From assembly GCF_000719265.1 (NCBI RefSeq), contig NZ_JOFL01000006.1:62001-126000 (forward strand): a DNA stretch of 64,000 bases, read 5' to 3'. A program made the translations under genes and the position numbers. The notes under the pieces are model-generated. The model saw nothing but the letters and a program-made list of their open reading frames with translations. It ran no database searches and had not been told where the DNA came from. This document shows positions 17,524 through 25,882 of this stretch, in pieces; the stretch's first letter is position 1; each line of letters begins with the position of its first letter. The stretch comes from Streptomyces roseoverticillatus. GTDB lineage: Bacteria > Actinomycetota > Actinomycetes > Streptomycetales > Streptomycetaceae.

Positions 17524-18552
17524 ATGAGCCAGACCGTCGTCATCACCGGCGCCAGCGCGGGAATCGGCCGCGCGACGGCCCGCATGTTCGCCCGCAAGGG
17601 CGCCCGCGTGGCGCTGCTGGCCCGGGGCGAGGCCGGGCTGGAGGCCGCCGCGGCCGACGTCGCCCGGCTGGGCGGCAAGGCCCTCGTCCTGCCCGCCGAC
17701 GTGGCCGACCCCGCGCAGGTGGACGCCGCGGCGAGTGCCGCCGAGGAGGCGTTCGGGCCGATCGACGTCTGGGTCAACGCGGCCTTCACCTCCGTCTTCG
17801 CCCCCTTCACCCGGATCACGCCCGAGGAGTACGAGCGCGTCACCGCCGTCACCTACCTCGGCTGCGTCAACGGCACCCGGGCCGCGCTGCGCCGCATGCT
17901 CCCGCGCGACGCCGGCACCGTCGTCCAGGTCGGCTCGGCGCTCGCCTACCGGTCCGTGCCCCTGCAGTCCGCCTACTGCGGCGCCAAGCACGCCGTCAAC
18001 GGCTTCACCTCCGCCGTACGGACCGAGCTGCTCGCCCGGCACAGCCGCGTCCACGTGACGGTCGTGCAGATGCCCGCGGTCAACACCCCGCAGTTCTCCT
18101 GGGTCCTGTCCAGGCTGCCCAACCACCCGCAGCCCGTCCCGCCGATCTACCAGCCCGAGGTCGCCGCCCGCGCCGTCGTGCACGCCGCACGGCACCCCCG
18201 GCGCAAGCAGTACTACGTCGGCGCCTCGACCCTCGCCACGATCCTGGCCGACAAGGCGGCCCCCGCCCTGCTGGACCGCTACCTGGCCCGGACCGGCATC
18301 TCCTCCCAGCAGACCGACGAGCAGGCACGCGCGGACCGGCCGCACAACCTGTGGGAGCCGGTGGACGACGCCGGCGGCGGCGACTTCGGCGCGCACGGCG
18401 CCTTCGACGAGCAGTCCCACGCGCACTCCCCGCAGGCGGCCGCGGCCCGGCACCCCGCGCTGCTCCCGGCCGCCGCCCTGCTCGCCGCGGGCGCGGCGGC
18501 CCGCGCGGCCCTGCGCCGGCACAGGCGCGGGAGGCCCGTACGCGGTGCGTGA
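17524..18552 (+). CDS. Short-chain dehydrogenase/reductase with C-terminal membrane tail
   Basis: A 342-aa NAD(P)-dependent SDR. The nucleotide motif GASAGIGRA is at residues 8-16 and the catalytic Tyr/Lys lie in YCGAK near 155. The C-terminal 90 residues go beyond the usual 250-residue SDR core and include a hydrophobic helix (HPALLPAAALLAAGAAARAAL) followed by Arg-rich sequence, so it is probably tethered to the membrane. Start ATG 17524 with GGAAGGAAG just upstream; 59 bp separate it from the enolase-family gene. It likely belongs to the same metabolic unit. Confidence 0.85.
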   Translation: MSQTVVITGASAGIGRATARMFARKGARVALLARGEAGLEAAAADVARLGGKALVLPADVADPAQVDAAASAAEEAFGPIDVWVNAAFTSVFAPFTRITPEEYERVTAVTYLGCVNGTRAALRRMLPRDAGTVVQVGSALAYRSVPLQSAYCGAKHAVNGFTSAVRTELLARHSRVHVTVVQMPAVNTPQFSWVLSRLPNHPQPVPPIYQPEVAARAVVHAARHPRRKQYYVGASTLATILADKAAPALLDRYLARTGISSQQTDEQARADRPHNLWEPVDDAGGGDFGAHGAFDEQSHAHSPQAAAARHPALLPAAALLAAGAAARAALRRHRRGRPVRGA

Positions 18553-18584
18553 CGGCCGGGCGGCCGGATGTTTCCCGCCCGGGT

Positions 18585-18609
18585 GTTTCCCCCGCGTCCC
18601 CGTGGATAC
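18585..18609 (+). promoter_or_regulatory. Candidate SigB-type general-stress promoter
   Basis: GTTT, 15 nt, then GGATAC resembles the GTTT-N14-16-GGGTA(T/C) pattern of Streptomyces SigB-family promoters. It lies 40 bp before the LLM oxidoreductase start. The third base of the -10 deviates from consensus, so this is a weak call. Confidence 0.35.
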
Positions 18610-18648
18610 CCGGGGGCCGAAGCCCCGCCCTCCAGGAGGACACCCCCG

Positions 18649-19605
18649 ATGACGGAATACGGCTACTTCCTGTCCACCGAGGAACACGGCCCCGCCGACC
18701 TGGTCGAACAGGCGCGCATGGCCGAGCAGGCCGGCTTCACCTCCCTGTGGATCTCCGACCACTTCCATCCCTGGAACTCCGAGCAGGGCCAGGGCCCCTT
18801 CGTCTGGTCGGTGATCGGCGCGCTCTCGCAGGCCACCTCGCTGCCCGTGCGGACCGCCGTCACCTGCCCGCTCATCCGCATCCACCCGGCCGTCGTCGCC
18901 CAGGCGGCCGCCACCGCCGCCGTCCAGCTCGACGGGCGCTTCCGGCTCGGCGTGGGCAGCGGGGAGGCGCTCAACGAACACATCCTCGGCGGCGCCTGGC
19001 CGCAGGCGGCCGTACGGCTGGAGATGCTGCAGGAGGCCGTCCAGGTGATGCGGCTGCTCTTCGAGGGCGGCGAGGTCAGCCACCACGGAAAGCACTACAC
19101 CGTCGAGAACGCCCGGCTGTACACGGTCCCCGAGGAGCCCGTGCCCATCGACGTCTCGGCGTTCGGGCCGACCGCGACCGAGCTGGCCGGGCGCATCGGC
19201 GACGGCTTCCTCACCATGGCCCCGGACGCCGAGGCGGTCGACCGCTTCCGGCGCAGCGGGGGCGGTGCCAAGCCCGCGCACGGCGGGCTCAAGGTGTGCT
19301 GGGGCACCGACCGCGACGAGGCCGTCCGCACCGCGCACCGGCTGTGGGCCACCGAGCAGCTCCCCGGCGAGCTGGCGCAGATCCTCCCGACTCCCCACCA
19401 CTTCGAACAGGCGAGCGAGCTCGTTCCGGAGGAGCGCGTCGCCTCCGCGGTGACCTGCGGGGACGACCTGGACGCCCACCTGGCCGCGATCGGCGCCTAC
19501 ACCGACGCCGGGTTCGACACCGTCTACATCAACCAGATCGGCCCCGACCAGCGCGGCTTCTTCGACTTCTACCGCAGCAAGGTGCTGCCGCAGCTGCCGG
19601 ACTGA
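18649..19605 (+). CDS. LLM-class oxidoreductase (probable F420-dependent, TIGR03557 type)
   Basis: A 318-aa TIM-barrel luciferase-like monooxygenase. Typical features are EYGYFLSTEEHGPADLVEQARMAEQAGF at the N-terminus, LWISDHFHPW near residue 40, GRFRLGVGSGEALNEHI near 103, and FGP.AT..A.R.GDGF near 172. This subclass in actinomycetes is generally linked to F420 as cofactor. ATG 18649 is supported by AGGAGGA. It may be co-transcribed with the PfpI protein 34 bp downstream. Substrate unknown. Confidence 0.85.
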   Translation: MTEYGYFLSTEEHGPADLVEQARMAEQAGFTSLWISDHFHPWNSEQGQGPFVWSVIGALSQATSLPVRTAVTCPLIRIHPAVVAQAAATAAVQLDGRFRLGVGSGEALNEHILGGAWPQAAVRLEMLQEAVQVMRLLFEGGEVSHHGKHYTVENARLYTVPEEPVPIDVSAFGPTATELAGRIGDGFLTMAPDAEAVDRFRRSGGGAKPAHGGLKVCWGTDRDEAVRTAHRLWATEQLPGELAQILPTPHHFEQASELVPEERVASAVTCGDDLDAHLAAIGAYTDAGFDTVYINQIGPDQRGFFDFYRSKVLPQLPD

Positions 19606-19639
19606 AGGGCCCGCCCCGGACCCCACGGGAGGAGACTCC

Positions 19640-20191
19640 ATGACCATGCGGATCGCGTTCCTCGCGGCACCGGAGGGTGTCGAGCAGATCGAGCTGACCG
19701 ACCCCTGGCAGGCCGTCATGGACGCCGCCGGAGCGCCGCGGCTGGTGTCCACGAAAACGGGCCGCATCCAGGCCTACCACCACCTGGACAAGGCCGACGC
19801 GTTCGCCGTCGACGAGGACGTGGACACGGCGCGCACCGGCGACTTCGACGGCCTGGTCCTGCCCGGCGGCGTCGCCAACCCCGACTTCCTGCGCATGGAC
19901 GACCGGGCCGTCGCCTTCGTGAAGGCCTTCTTCGACGCCGGCAAGCCCGTCGCCGCCATCTGCCACGCTCCCTGGACCCTCGTCGAGGCGGACGTCGTGC
20001 GCGGCCGCACCCTCACGTCCTGGCCGAGCCTGCGCACCGACATCCGCAACGCGGGCGGCACCTGGGTGGACGAGGAGGTCGCGATCTGCACCGCGGGCCC
20101 CAACACGCTGGTCACCAGCCGGAAACCGGCCGACCTCAAGGCCTTCTGCGCCGCCGCGCTCGCCGAGTTCCGCAAGGCCGCGGGCGCCTGA
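19640..20191 (+). CDS. DJ-1/PfpI-family protein (type 1 glutamine amidotransferase fold)
   Basis: A 183-aa protein with the nucleophile-elbow motif AICHAPW (Cys108, His109) and the acidic partner in the GLVLPGG strand region, the pattern of YhbO/PfpI deglycase-protease proteins induced by stress. GGAGGAG precedes the ATG. The stop codon shares one base with the start of the next gene (TGATG), so both are translated together. Confidence 0.85.
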   Translation: MTMRIAFLAAPEGVEQIELTDPWQAVMDAAGAPRLVSTKTGRIQAYHHLDKADAFAVDEDVDTARTGDFDGLVLPGGVANPDFLRMDDRAVAFVKAFFDAGKPVAAICHAPWTLVEADVVRGRTLTSWPSLRTDIRNAGGTWVDEEVAICTAGPNTLVTSRKPADLKAFCAAALAEFRKAAGA

Positions 20192-20871
20192 TGCCCGGTC
20201 CGGGGCCGGAGGGCTACGACGCGGGCCCCTTCGTGCCCGAGAAGGCGGACCTGCGCCGCCTGCGGGAGGCCGCGGCCGGCTGCCGGGGCTGCCCGCTGTA
20301 CCGCGACGCCACGCAGACCGTCTTCGGCACCGGCGAGGCATCTGCCCGCGTCGTGCTCGTCGGTGAACAGCCCGGCGACCAGGAGGACCGCCAGGGAGAG
20401 CCGTTCGTCGGCCCCGCCGGAGGCGTCCTGAAACGGGCGCTCGCGGAGGCCGGCATCGACCCCGCCGAGGCCTACGTCACCAACGCCGTCAAGCACTTCA
20501 AGTTCGAGCGGCAGGAGCGCGGCAAGCGCCGCATCCACAAGACCCCCGGCCTGCGCGAGATCAGCGCCTGCAAGCCCTGGCTCGCCTCCGAACTGCGGCT
20601 GATCGACCCGGAGGTGGTCGTCGCCCTCGGCGCCACGGCCGGCAAGTCCCTGCTCGGCCCGTCGTTCCGCGTCACGCAGCAGCGCGGCGTCCCGCTGCTG
20701 CTGCCCGCGCCGGACGGCACGGGCGAAGGGGACGAGAGTGAGGGGGCGGGGGCGCTCGTGGCCACCATCCACCCGTCCGCGGTGCTGCGCGCGGACGCCG
20801 CGGCCCGCGCCGAGGCCTACGCGGGCCTGGTGTCCGACCTCGGCGTGGCGGCCCGGCTGCTGCGCGGGTGA
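20191..20871 (+). CDS. udgX: UdgX-type uracil-DNA glycosylase
   Basis: A 226-aa DNA repair enzyme of the family 4/5-like iron-sulfur glycosylases. Cys31 and Cys34 (CRGCP) and Cys near 127 (SACKPW) fit the 4Fe-4S site. GEQPGDQEDRQGEPFVGPAG is the uracil-pocket motif. The KRRIH loop with His116 is the mark of UdgX, in which this His forms a covalent bond with the uracil-excision site in the DNA. HPS in ATIHPSAVLR is the second active-site motif. It is coupled to the PfpI gene by a one-base overlap. Confidence 0.85.
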   Translation: MPGPGPEGYDAGPFVPEKADLRRLREAAAGCRGCPLYRDATQTVFGTGEASARVVLVGEQPGDQEDRQGEPFVGPAGGVLKRALAEAGIDPAEAYVTNAVKHFKFERQERGKRRIHKTPGLREISACKPWLASELRLIDPEVVVALGATAGKSLLGPSFRVTQQRGVPLLLPAPDGTGEGDESEGAGALVATIHPSAVLRADAAARAEAYAGLVSDLGVAARLLRG

Positions 20872-20930
20872 CGCGGGTGAGCACACGCGTTTTCCTGCGC
20901 GGGAGCGGACTCGCGCGACATGCTGAGTGC

Positions 20931-22052
20931 ATGTCCGATCACAGCGAGCGAGTGCCGGGGTACCGGCAGATCAGGATGGCCGCGCCCGACGCCCCGGTCG
21001 CCGCCCTGGCGGACGAGGAGGCGTGGCGGGCCCGGGACGCGTACCCCGGCATCCTCGGTGGCGGCGGGCCCGTCTTCGGCGTGGCGCGCGAGCGCGAGGA
21101 GGGGGGCTGGGAGGTGCTCACCCGCTTCGCCGACCCCGCGCCGCAGGACTCCCGCGACACGATGGCCGCCCTCTTCCGCCGGGCCGCCCGCGACGCTGAG
21201 GCCGCCGGCGACGAAGCCGCCCGCGATGAGTACCTCGCCGCTGCCGGACAGCTGGACTGGGAGGCCGTCGACGAGATGACCGTCCGGGGCGTCCGCCACC
21301 GCGTCGTGCGCGCGGAGCAGTTCATCCGGACGGGCCCCGACGGGCCCGAGCCGCCGCGCCCCTCCGACCCCGACCCGGCTCCGGTCGGCCGCTCCCACGA
21401 GGTGCCCGACCCCGTCCGGGGAATGGTCATCGACACCCTCCAGGCCACCGGCATGTCCGAGGGCATTCTCAAGGTCGAGCTGCTGTCCCTCGTCCGCGGC
21501 CCGGGCGGCACGCCCGCCGGCGCGCGGGCCGACTCCCTGCGGGCCGCCTCCACCCACCCGGGCGGCGTGCTGCTCCCCGTCACCTACATGATCGCGGAGC
21601 GGTCCGGCGACGGCGAGTGGGAGCCCGTGACCGGCGGCTGCCACACCCCCCAGGGCGCGCGCGACGCCCTCGCTCTGGACCTGCGGGTGATGGCGCCGGT
21701 GCTGCGCAGGCTGGACGAGGCGGAGCGCGAGGAGTACGCCCGGGCGGCGGACCGGCTCGACGCCGAGCGCGGCCCCGAGGCTGCGGTTGCCGGGCGGCGC
21801 TTCCGCGTGGTGCGCATCGAGCGGCTCGTGCGCATCGGACCGGACGGCCCGGAGGGCCCGCGCCCCTCCGACCACGACCCGCAGCCCCCTGTCAAGGTGC
21901 ACGACCAGCAGCTGCGCGAGGAGGGCCTGGTCCCCGACGAGGAGGACGACGAGTACGGCGAGGAGACAGAAACCTGCCCGGAGGTACGCGAGATGATGGC
22001 GCTCGCCGAGAAGGAGCGCGAGCGCAGACGGCGCATCGAGGAAGCGGGATAG
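20931..22052 (+). CDS. DUF5954-family protein with internal duplication
   Basis: A 373-aa acidic soluble protein of the Streptomyces DUF5954 type, function unknown. Two halves are related: the blocks VRGVRHRVVRAEQFIRTGPDG with PPRPSDPDP (about 115-150) and VAGRRFRVVRIERLVRIGPDG with GPRPSDHDP (about 285-320) repeat each other. I start it at ATG 20931 (MSDHSERV); the frame is open 21 codons further upstream but overlaps the glycosylase end. The tail is Glu-rich and charged. Confidence 0.78.
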   Translation: MSDHSERVPGYRQIRMAAPDAPVAALADEEAWRARDAYPGILGGGGPVFGVAREREEGGWEVLTRFADPAPQDSRDTMAALFRRAARDAEAAGDEAARDEYLAAAGQLDWEAVDEMTVRGVRHRVVRAEQFIRTGPDGPEPPRPSDPDPAPVGRSHEVPDPVRGMVIDTLQATGMSEGILKVELLSLVRGPGGTPAGARADSLRAASTHPGGVLLPVTYMIAERSGDGEWEPVTGGCHTPQGARDALALDLRVMAPVLRRLDEAEREEYARAADRLDAERGPEAAVAGRRFRVVRIERLVRIGPDGPEGPRPSDHDPQPPVKVHDQQLREEGLVPDEEDDEYGEETETCPEVREMMALAEKERERRRRIEEAG

Positions 22053-22135
22053 TGCAGGATACGGCGGGGCCCGGCAGCGCGGGGCCCGGCCTTTCGTGCC
22101 TAAACTGGTGACGTGCAGAGGGGGGTTGGCAGAGG

Positions 22136-22597
22136 ATGAGTGACGAGAGGGGCGGTCCGGAACGGCGCCGCCTCACGGTGGCGCAGAAGCTCGACCACCT
22201 GCTCAAGATGCGTGCCGGGCCCAGCGAGAACGGCAAGCCGTCCTACAAGAAGCTGGCCGCGGAGATCGCCGCGCAGTCGGGCGAGACCTTCTCCAGCGTG
22301 TACCTGTGGCAGCTGCACCGCGGCGAGCGCACGAACCCGACACTGCGCCACCTGTGCGCGATGGCCTCCTACTTCGACGTGCCCGTCTCCTACTTCACCG
22401 AGGACGACGTGGCCCGGCGCATGATCGACGAAGAGGTCCTGGCCGGCCGCGAGCTGGACCAGGCCATGGCGGAGGCGGGGGTGAGCGCGGTCTACCTGCG
22501 CGGCGACCTCGCGGCGCTCTCCCCGGAGGGGAAGCGGATGGCCGCCGACATGATCCGCCAGCTCCGCGAGCTGGAGCAGGGGACGCGGCGCCCCTAG
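22136..22597 (+). CDS. EspR-like XRE helix-turn-helix regulator
   Basis: A 153-aa DNA-binding protein. The HTH covers about residues 12-85: KKLAAEIAAQSGETFSSVYLWQLHRGERTNPTLRHL then ASYFDVPVSYFTEDD, a layout seen in mycobacterial EspR and its many Streptomyces relatives. The C-terminal part is short and helical and could dimerise. It stands alone between the DUF5954 gene (83 bp upstream) and a strong terminator. Targets unknown. Confidence 0.8.
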   Translation: MSDERGGPERRRLTVAQKLDHLLKMRAGPSENGKPSYKKLAAEIAAQSGETFSSVYLWQLHRGERTNPTLRHLCAMASYFDVPVSYFTEDDVARRMIDEEVLAGRELDQAMAEAGVSAVYLRGDLAALSPEGKRMAADMIRQLRELEQGTRRP

Positions 22598-22683
22598 CGC
22601 GCGCCGGGCCCCGGCCCGCCCCTCCCACGGCCGGAGCCCCGCCCCGGCCCTCCGGCCAGGACCTTGCAGGCGGGGGATCCCAC

Positions 22684-22722
22684 GAGCCACGGACGCCGCA
22701 CGGCAGGCGGCGTCCGTGGCTC
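22684..22722 (+). terminator. Strong hairpin terminator closing the 5' region
   Basis: Perfect 16-bp arms (22684-22699 and 22707-22722, beginning GAGCCACGGACGCCGC) around a 7-nt loop lie 87 bp after the XRE gene. It insulates the gene cluster that begins at 22922. Confidence 0.8.
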
Positions 22723-22792
22723 CGTCATGCCGGTTGAAATGCCCCAACTCTCAAGTTAGGGTCACCTCTTGTGTCGCCATAAGCTACGGTGA

Positions 22793-22805
22793 ACCAATCA
22801 TTGGT
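22793..22805. promoter_or_regulatory. Palindromic operator candidate upstream of first LAL regulator
   Basis: ACCAATcATTGGT is a perfect 6+1+6 palindrome in an AT-rich patch (about 22730-22850) that stands out from the GC-rich surroundings. It lies 117 bp before the regulator start and is a candidate repressor or activator site. The rest of 22723-22921 shows no gene. Confidence 0.45.
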
Positions 22806-22921
22806 CAGTTTGTTCATACGAGTTAACGTCTTCGACTTCACGGTCCGGCCTCCTGAGACACATCACTACCCACGGCATCACGGCAGCAAAGGCCGGGCCG
22901 GTAAACGGGGGACCCGGGGGA

Positions 22922-25855
22922 GTGGCATGCAGCTCCGGGACGGCCCGCCGCCTTACGGGGAGGGCACGCGTGCACGACATCCTGAAGGCCGCCGGCGCCG
23001 GCCGCGGCCAGAGCATCCTCATCGAAGGCACGGCCGGCATGGGGCGCACCAGGCTCCTGCGCCACGCCATGGACCAGGCCGGCGAACACGGCCTCCACCT
23101 GCTGTCGGCGCGGGCCCGCGCCTCCGAGCAGGACGTCGAGTACAGCGTCGCGCAGCAGCTCATCGCCGGCGCCCGGACCCTCCTGGCGGGCACCGCCCCG
23201 GAAGCGGACGGCCCGGTCACCTGGGAGGCCCACCAGGGCTGCCCGGCCCCCTACGCCGCACACCCCGCGCCCGGCTCCGCGGCGCTCCACCCGCTCGCCC
23301 GGCTGCTCTCCAGCGGCACCCCGCTGATGCTGGCAGTCGACGACCTCCAGTGGGCCGACACGGCCTCCCTGCGCTGCCTCGGCTACCTGATGGCCCGTCT
23401 GGAGAACACCCCGGTCGCGGTCGTCGCCACCGTCGCCCTCGGCGAGACCCCCGGCGACCCCGTCCTGGCCGAGGTGCTCTCCTCCTTCCGCCACCGCACG
23501 CTGTTACGGGGACTCTCCGCCGAGGACACCGCCCGCGTCGCCGCCGACGCCTTCGCCGCCCCCGACCTCGCCCCCGACTCCGCCGAGGCCGCCCCCGACC
23601 TCCGCTTCGTGGAAGCGTGCCGCACCGCCACCGGCGGCAGCCCGTACCTCCTCGAAGCCCTCTTCCGCGTGATGCGCCTGCACGGCCTGCGCCCCGACGC
23701 CCGGGCCGCGGACCGCATCGGCGACCTCGCCCCGGTGGAGGTCGCCGACACCCTCCTGCCGCGCTACGACCGGGCCTACCCCGGCGCCGCGGCGGTGCTC
23801 CAGGCCGTCGCCGTCCTGGACGGCTCCGCCACCACCGCCGTGATCGCCCGCCTGCTCGGCCTGGACGCGCTCGGCGCGGCCGACGTCGTCGACTCCCTCG
23901 TCCGGGCCGGCGCCCTCACCGGGGAGGACGGCGTCGTCCGCTTCGCCCGGCCCGTCCTGCGCACCGCCGTCCTGGCGCGCGTTCCGCCCAGCCGCCGCGA
24001 CGCCCTGCACGCCCGCGCCGCCCAGCTGCTCCACGAGTCCGGCGCCCCCGCCGAGCGCGTCGCCGCCCAGCTCCTGCGCGTGCGCAGCACCCTCGGCCTG
24101 CACTGGACCTGCACCGTGCTGTACACGGCGGCCGGCGAGGTCATGCAGCGCGGCGACACCGGCCGGGCCCGCGCCTACCTCCACCGCGGCCTGGAGGAGT
24201 GCGAGGGAGCGTGCCGGGGCAAACTCCTGCGAGCCCTCGGCCGGATCGAGCTCGCCGCCGACCCCGCCGCCGCGGTGGAACACCTGCGGAGCGCCCTCGC
24301 CCTCGAACCCGACGCCGACTGCCGCGCCGACATCCGGCTGTGCACCGCCCACGCCCTGCAGCTCCTGGGCCGCCCCGAGGAGGCCGAGCGCGTCCTGCTG
24401 GAAGGCGTGGCCGAGGCCCGCGGCGCCGAGGAGGACACGGCGAGCGTCCTGCGGGCCGAGCGCTGCCTGCTGCGCGAACTGAACGCTGTCGACACGGTCG
24501 TTGACGCGGTGGTCGAGGCGGACTGCGCCGGGGCCGCCGAGCCGCTCCCGCCGGCGGCGACGGCGACCCCCGGCGAGCGCCACACCAGGCTCAGCCTCGC
24601 GGCCTTGCGCTCCTCGCGCCGCGGCGAGGGGCGCGACCGCGCCGTCCACCAGGCCCGGCAGGCGCTGCAGGAGGAGCACGTCAGCCTCGACTGGCGCATC
24701 GCGACTCGCACGGTGCCCCTGCAGGTGCTCGCCCGCGCCGACGAGCTGGACCTCGCCCTGTCCGAGTGCCGCGCGCTGCTGGACCGCGCGCGGGCCGAGG
24801 GGTCGCGGACGCTGCTCACCATCGCCCACAGCATGCGCGCCGAAGTGCGCTACCGCTCCGGGGACGTGGCCGGCTGCCTGGAGGACGCGCGGGCGGCCCT
24901 GGAGCCGGCCGGGGCCTCGCCCTGCGGGCACTGGAGCCGCACGGGCCAGGCGATGGCGGCGGTCGTCGCCGCGCTGCTGGAGACCGGCGAGCTGCGGGAG
25001 GCCAACCGGGCGCTGAGCGACTTCGGCCTGGACGCCGACGTGCCGGAGGGCGCCCACTTCGCGGCCCTGCTCTTCCATCGCGGGCGGCTTCGCGTGGCCT
25101 GCGGCCATCCGCAGGCCGGCCTGGCCGACCTGCTGGAGTGCGGCCGCCGGCTCGGCGCTGCCGGGCAGCTCAACCCGTCCGTGCTGTCGTGGCGTTCGGA
25201 GGCGGCCCTCGTCCACGCGGCGCTCGGCGAGCGCGACGCCGCGCTCGCCCTCGTCGACGAGGAGCTCGGCCGGGCCCGCCGGTGGGGCGGCCGCCGGGCG
25301 ACGGGCCGGGCCCTGCGGGCGGCGGGGCTGCTGGCCAAGGGCCTGGGCGGCGAGGAGGCGCTGCGGGAGGCCGTCGAGGTGCTGGAGGACTCCGCGGCCC
25401 GGCTGGACCTGGCCCGGGCGCTGACCGACCTCGGCATCCTGATGCGCAAGTCCAGCCGGCTCGGCGAGGCGCGCGAGCACCTGCGGCGCGCGCAGTCCCT
25501 GGCCGAGCAGTGCGGGGCGGCCGTGCTGGCCCAGACGGCCCGTCAGGAGCTGCTGGCGGCCGGGGCCCGGCCGCGGCGGCCGACCGAGGTGGGCATCGAC
25601 GCCCTGACCCCGACCGAGCGGCGCGTCGCGCTCATGGCGGTGGCCAAGTTCACCAACCGGGAGATCGCGGCGAAGATGTTCGTCACCCAGCGCACGGTGG
25701 AGCTGCACCTGAGCCGCGTCTACCGCAAGCTGGCCGTGACGGGCCGCTCCGGCCTCGCGGAGTACTTCGCGCGGCCGGAGAGCGGCTCCGCGGCCTCCGA
25801 CCGGCCGGAGTGCGCCGCGGAGCCCGCCGCCTGGTCGGGCGCCCGCGCCGGGTGA
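22922..25855 (+). CDS. LuxR-family large ATP-binding (LAL) transcriptional regulator with a TTA codon
   Basis: A 977-aa regulator. The N-terminal AAA/NACHT-like ATPase has a Walker A variant at 35-43 (EGTAGMGRT, Arg instead of Lys) and Walker B LAVDDLQWAD near 140. A long helical-repeat middle follows. The C-terminal LuxR HTH is at about 895-955 (LTPTERRVALMAVAKFTNREIAAKMFVTQRTVELHLSRVYRKL region). Codon 195 is TTA (23504-23506), which in Streptomyces needs the bldA tRNA, so the cluster may be tied to development. It is paralogous to the regulator at 34047-36896 and converges on the first cyclohydrolase gene. Probable pathway activator. Confidence 0.88.
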   Translation: MACSSGTARRLTGRARVHDILKAAGAGRGQSILIEGTAGMGRTRLLRHAMDQAGEHGLHLLSARARASEQDVEYSVAQQLIAGARTLLAGTAPEADGPVTWEAHQGCPAPYAAHPAPGSAALHPLARLLSSGTPLMLAVDDLQWADTASLRCLGYLMARLENTPVAVVATVALGETPGDPVLAEVLSSFRHRTLLRGLSAEDTARVAADAFAAPDLAPDSAEAAPDLRFVEACRTATGGSPYLLEALFRVMRLHGLRPDARAADRIGDLAPVEVADTLLPRYDRAYPGAAAVLQAVAVLDGSATTAVIARLLGLDALGAADVVDSLVRAGALTGEDGVVRFARPVLRTAVLARVPPSRRDALHARAAQLLHESGAPAERVAAQLLRVRSTLGLHWTCTVLYTAAGEVMQRGDTGRARAYLHRGLEECEGACRGKLLRALGRIELAADPAAAVEHLRSALALEPDADCRADIRLCTAHALQLLGRPEEAERVLLEGVAEARGAEEDTASVLRAERCLLRELNAVDTVVDAVVEADCAGAAEPLPPAATATPGERHTRLSLAALRSSRRGEGRDRAVHQARQALQEEHVSLDWRIATRTVPLQVLARADELDLALSECRALLDRARAEGSRTLLTIAHSMRAEVRYRSGDVAGCLEDARAALEPAGASPCGHWSRTGQAMAAVVAALLETGELREANRALSDFGLDADVPEGAHFAALLFHRGRLRVACGHPQAGLADLLECGRRLGAAGQLNPSVLSWRSEAALVHAALGERDAALALVDEELGRARRWGGRRATGRALRAAGLLAKGLGGEEALREAVEVLEDSAARLDLARALTDLGILMRKSSRLGEAREHLRRAQSLAEQCGAAVLAQTARQELLAAGARPRRPTEVGIDALTPTERRVALMAVAKFTNREIAAKMFVTQRTVELHLSRVYRKLAVTGRSGLAEYFARPESGSAASDRPECAAEPAAWSGARAG

Positions 25856-25882
25856 CCGCCCGGCGCGGGCGCGCGGCGCCCC

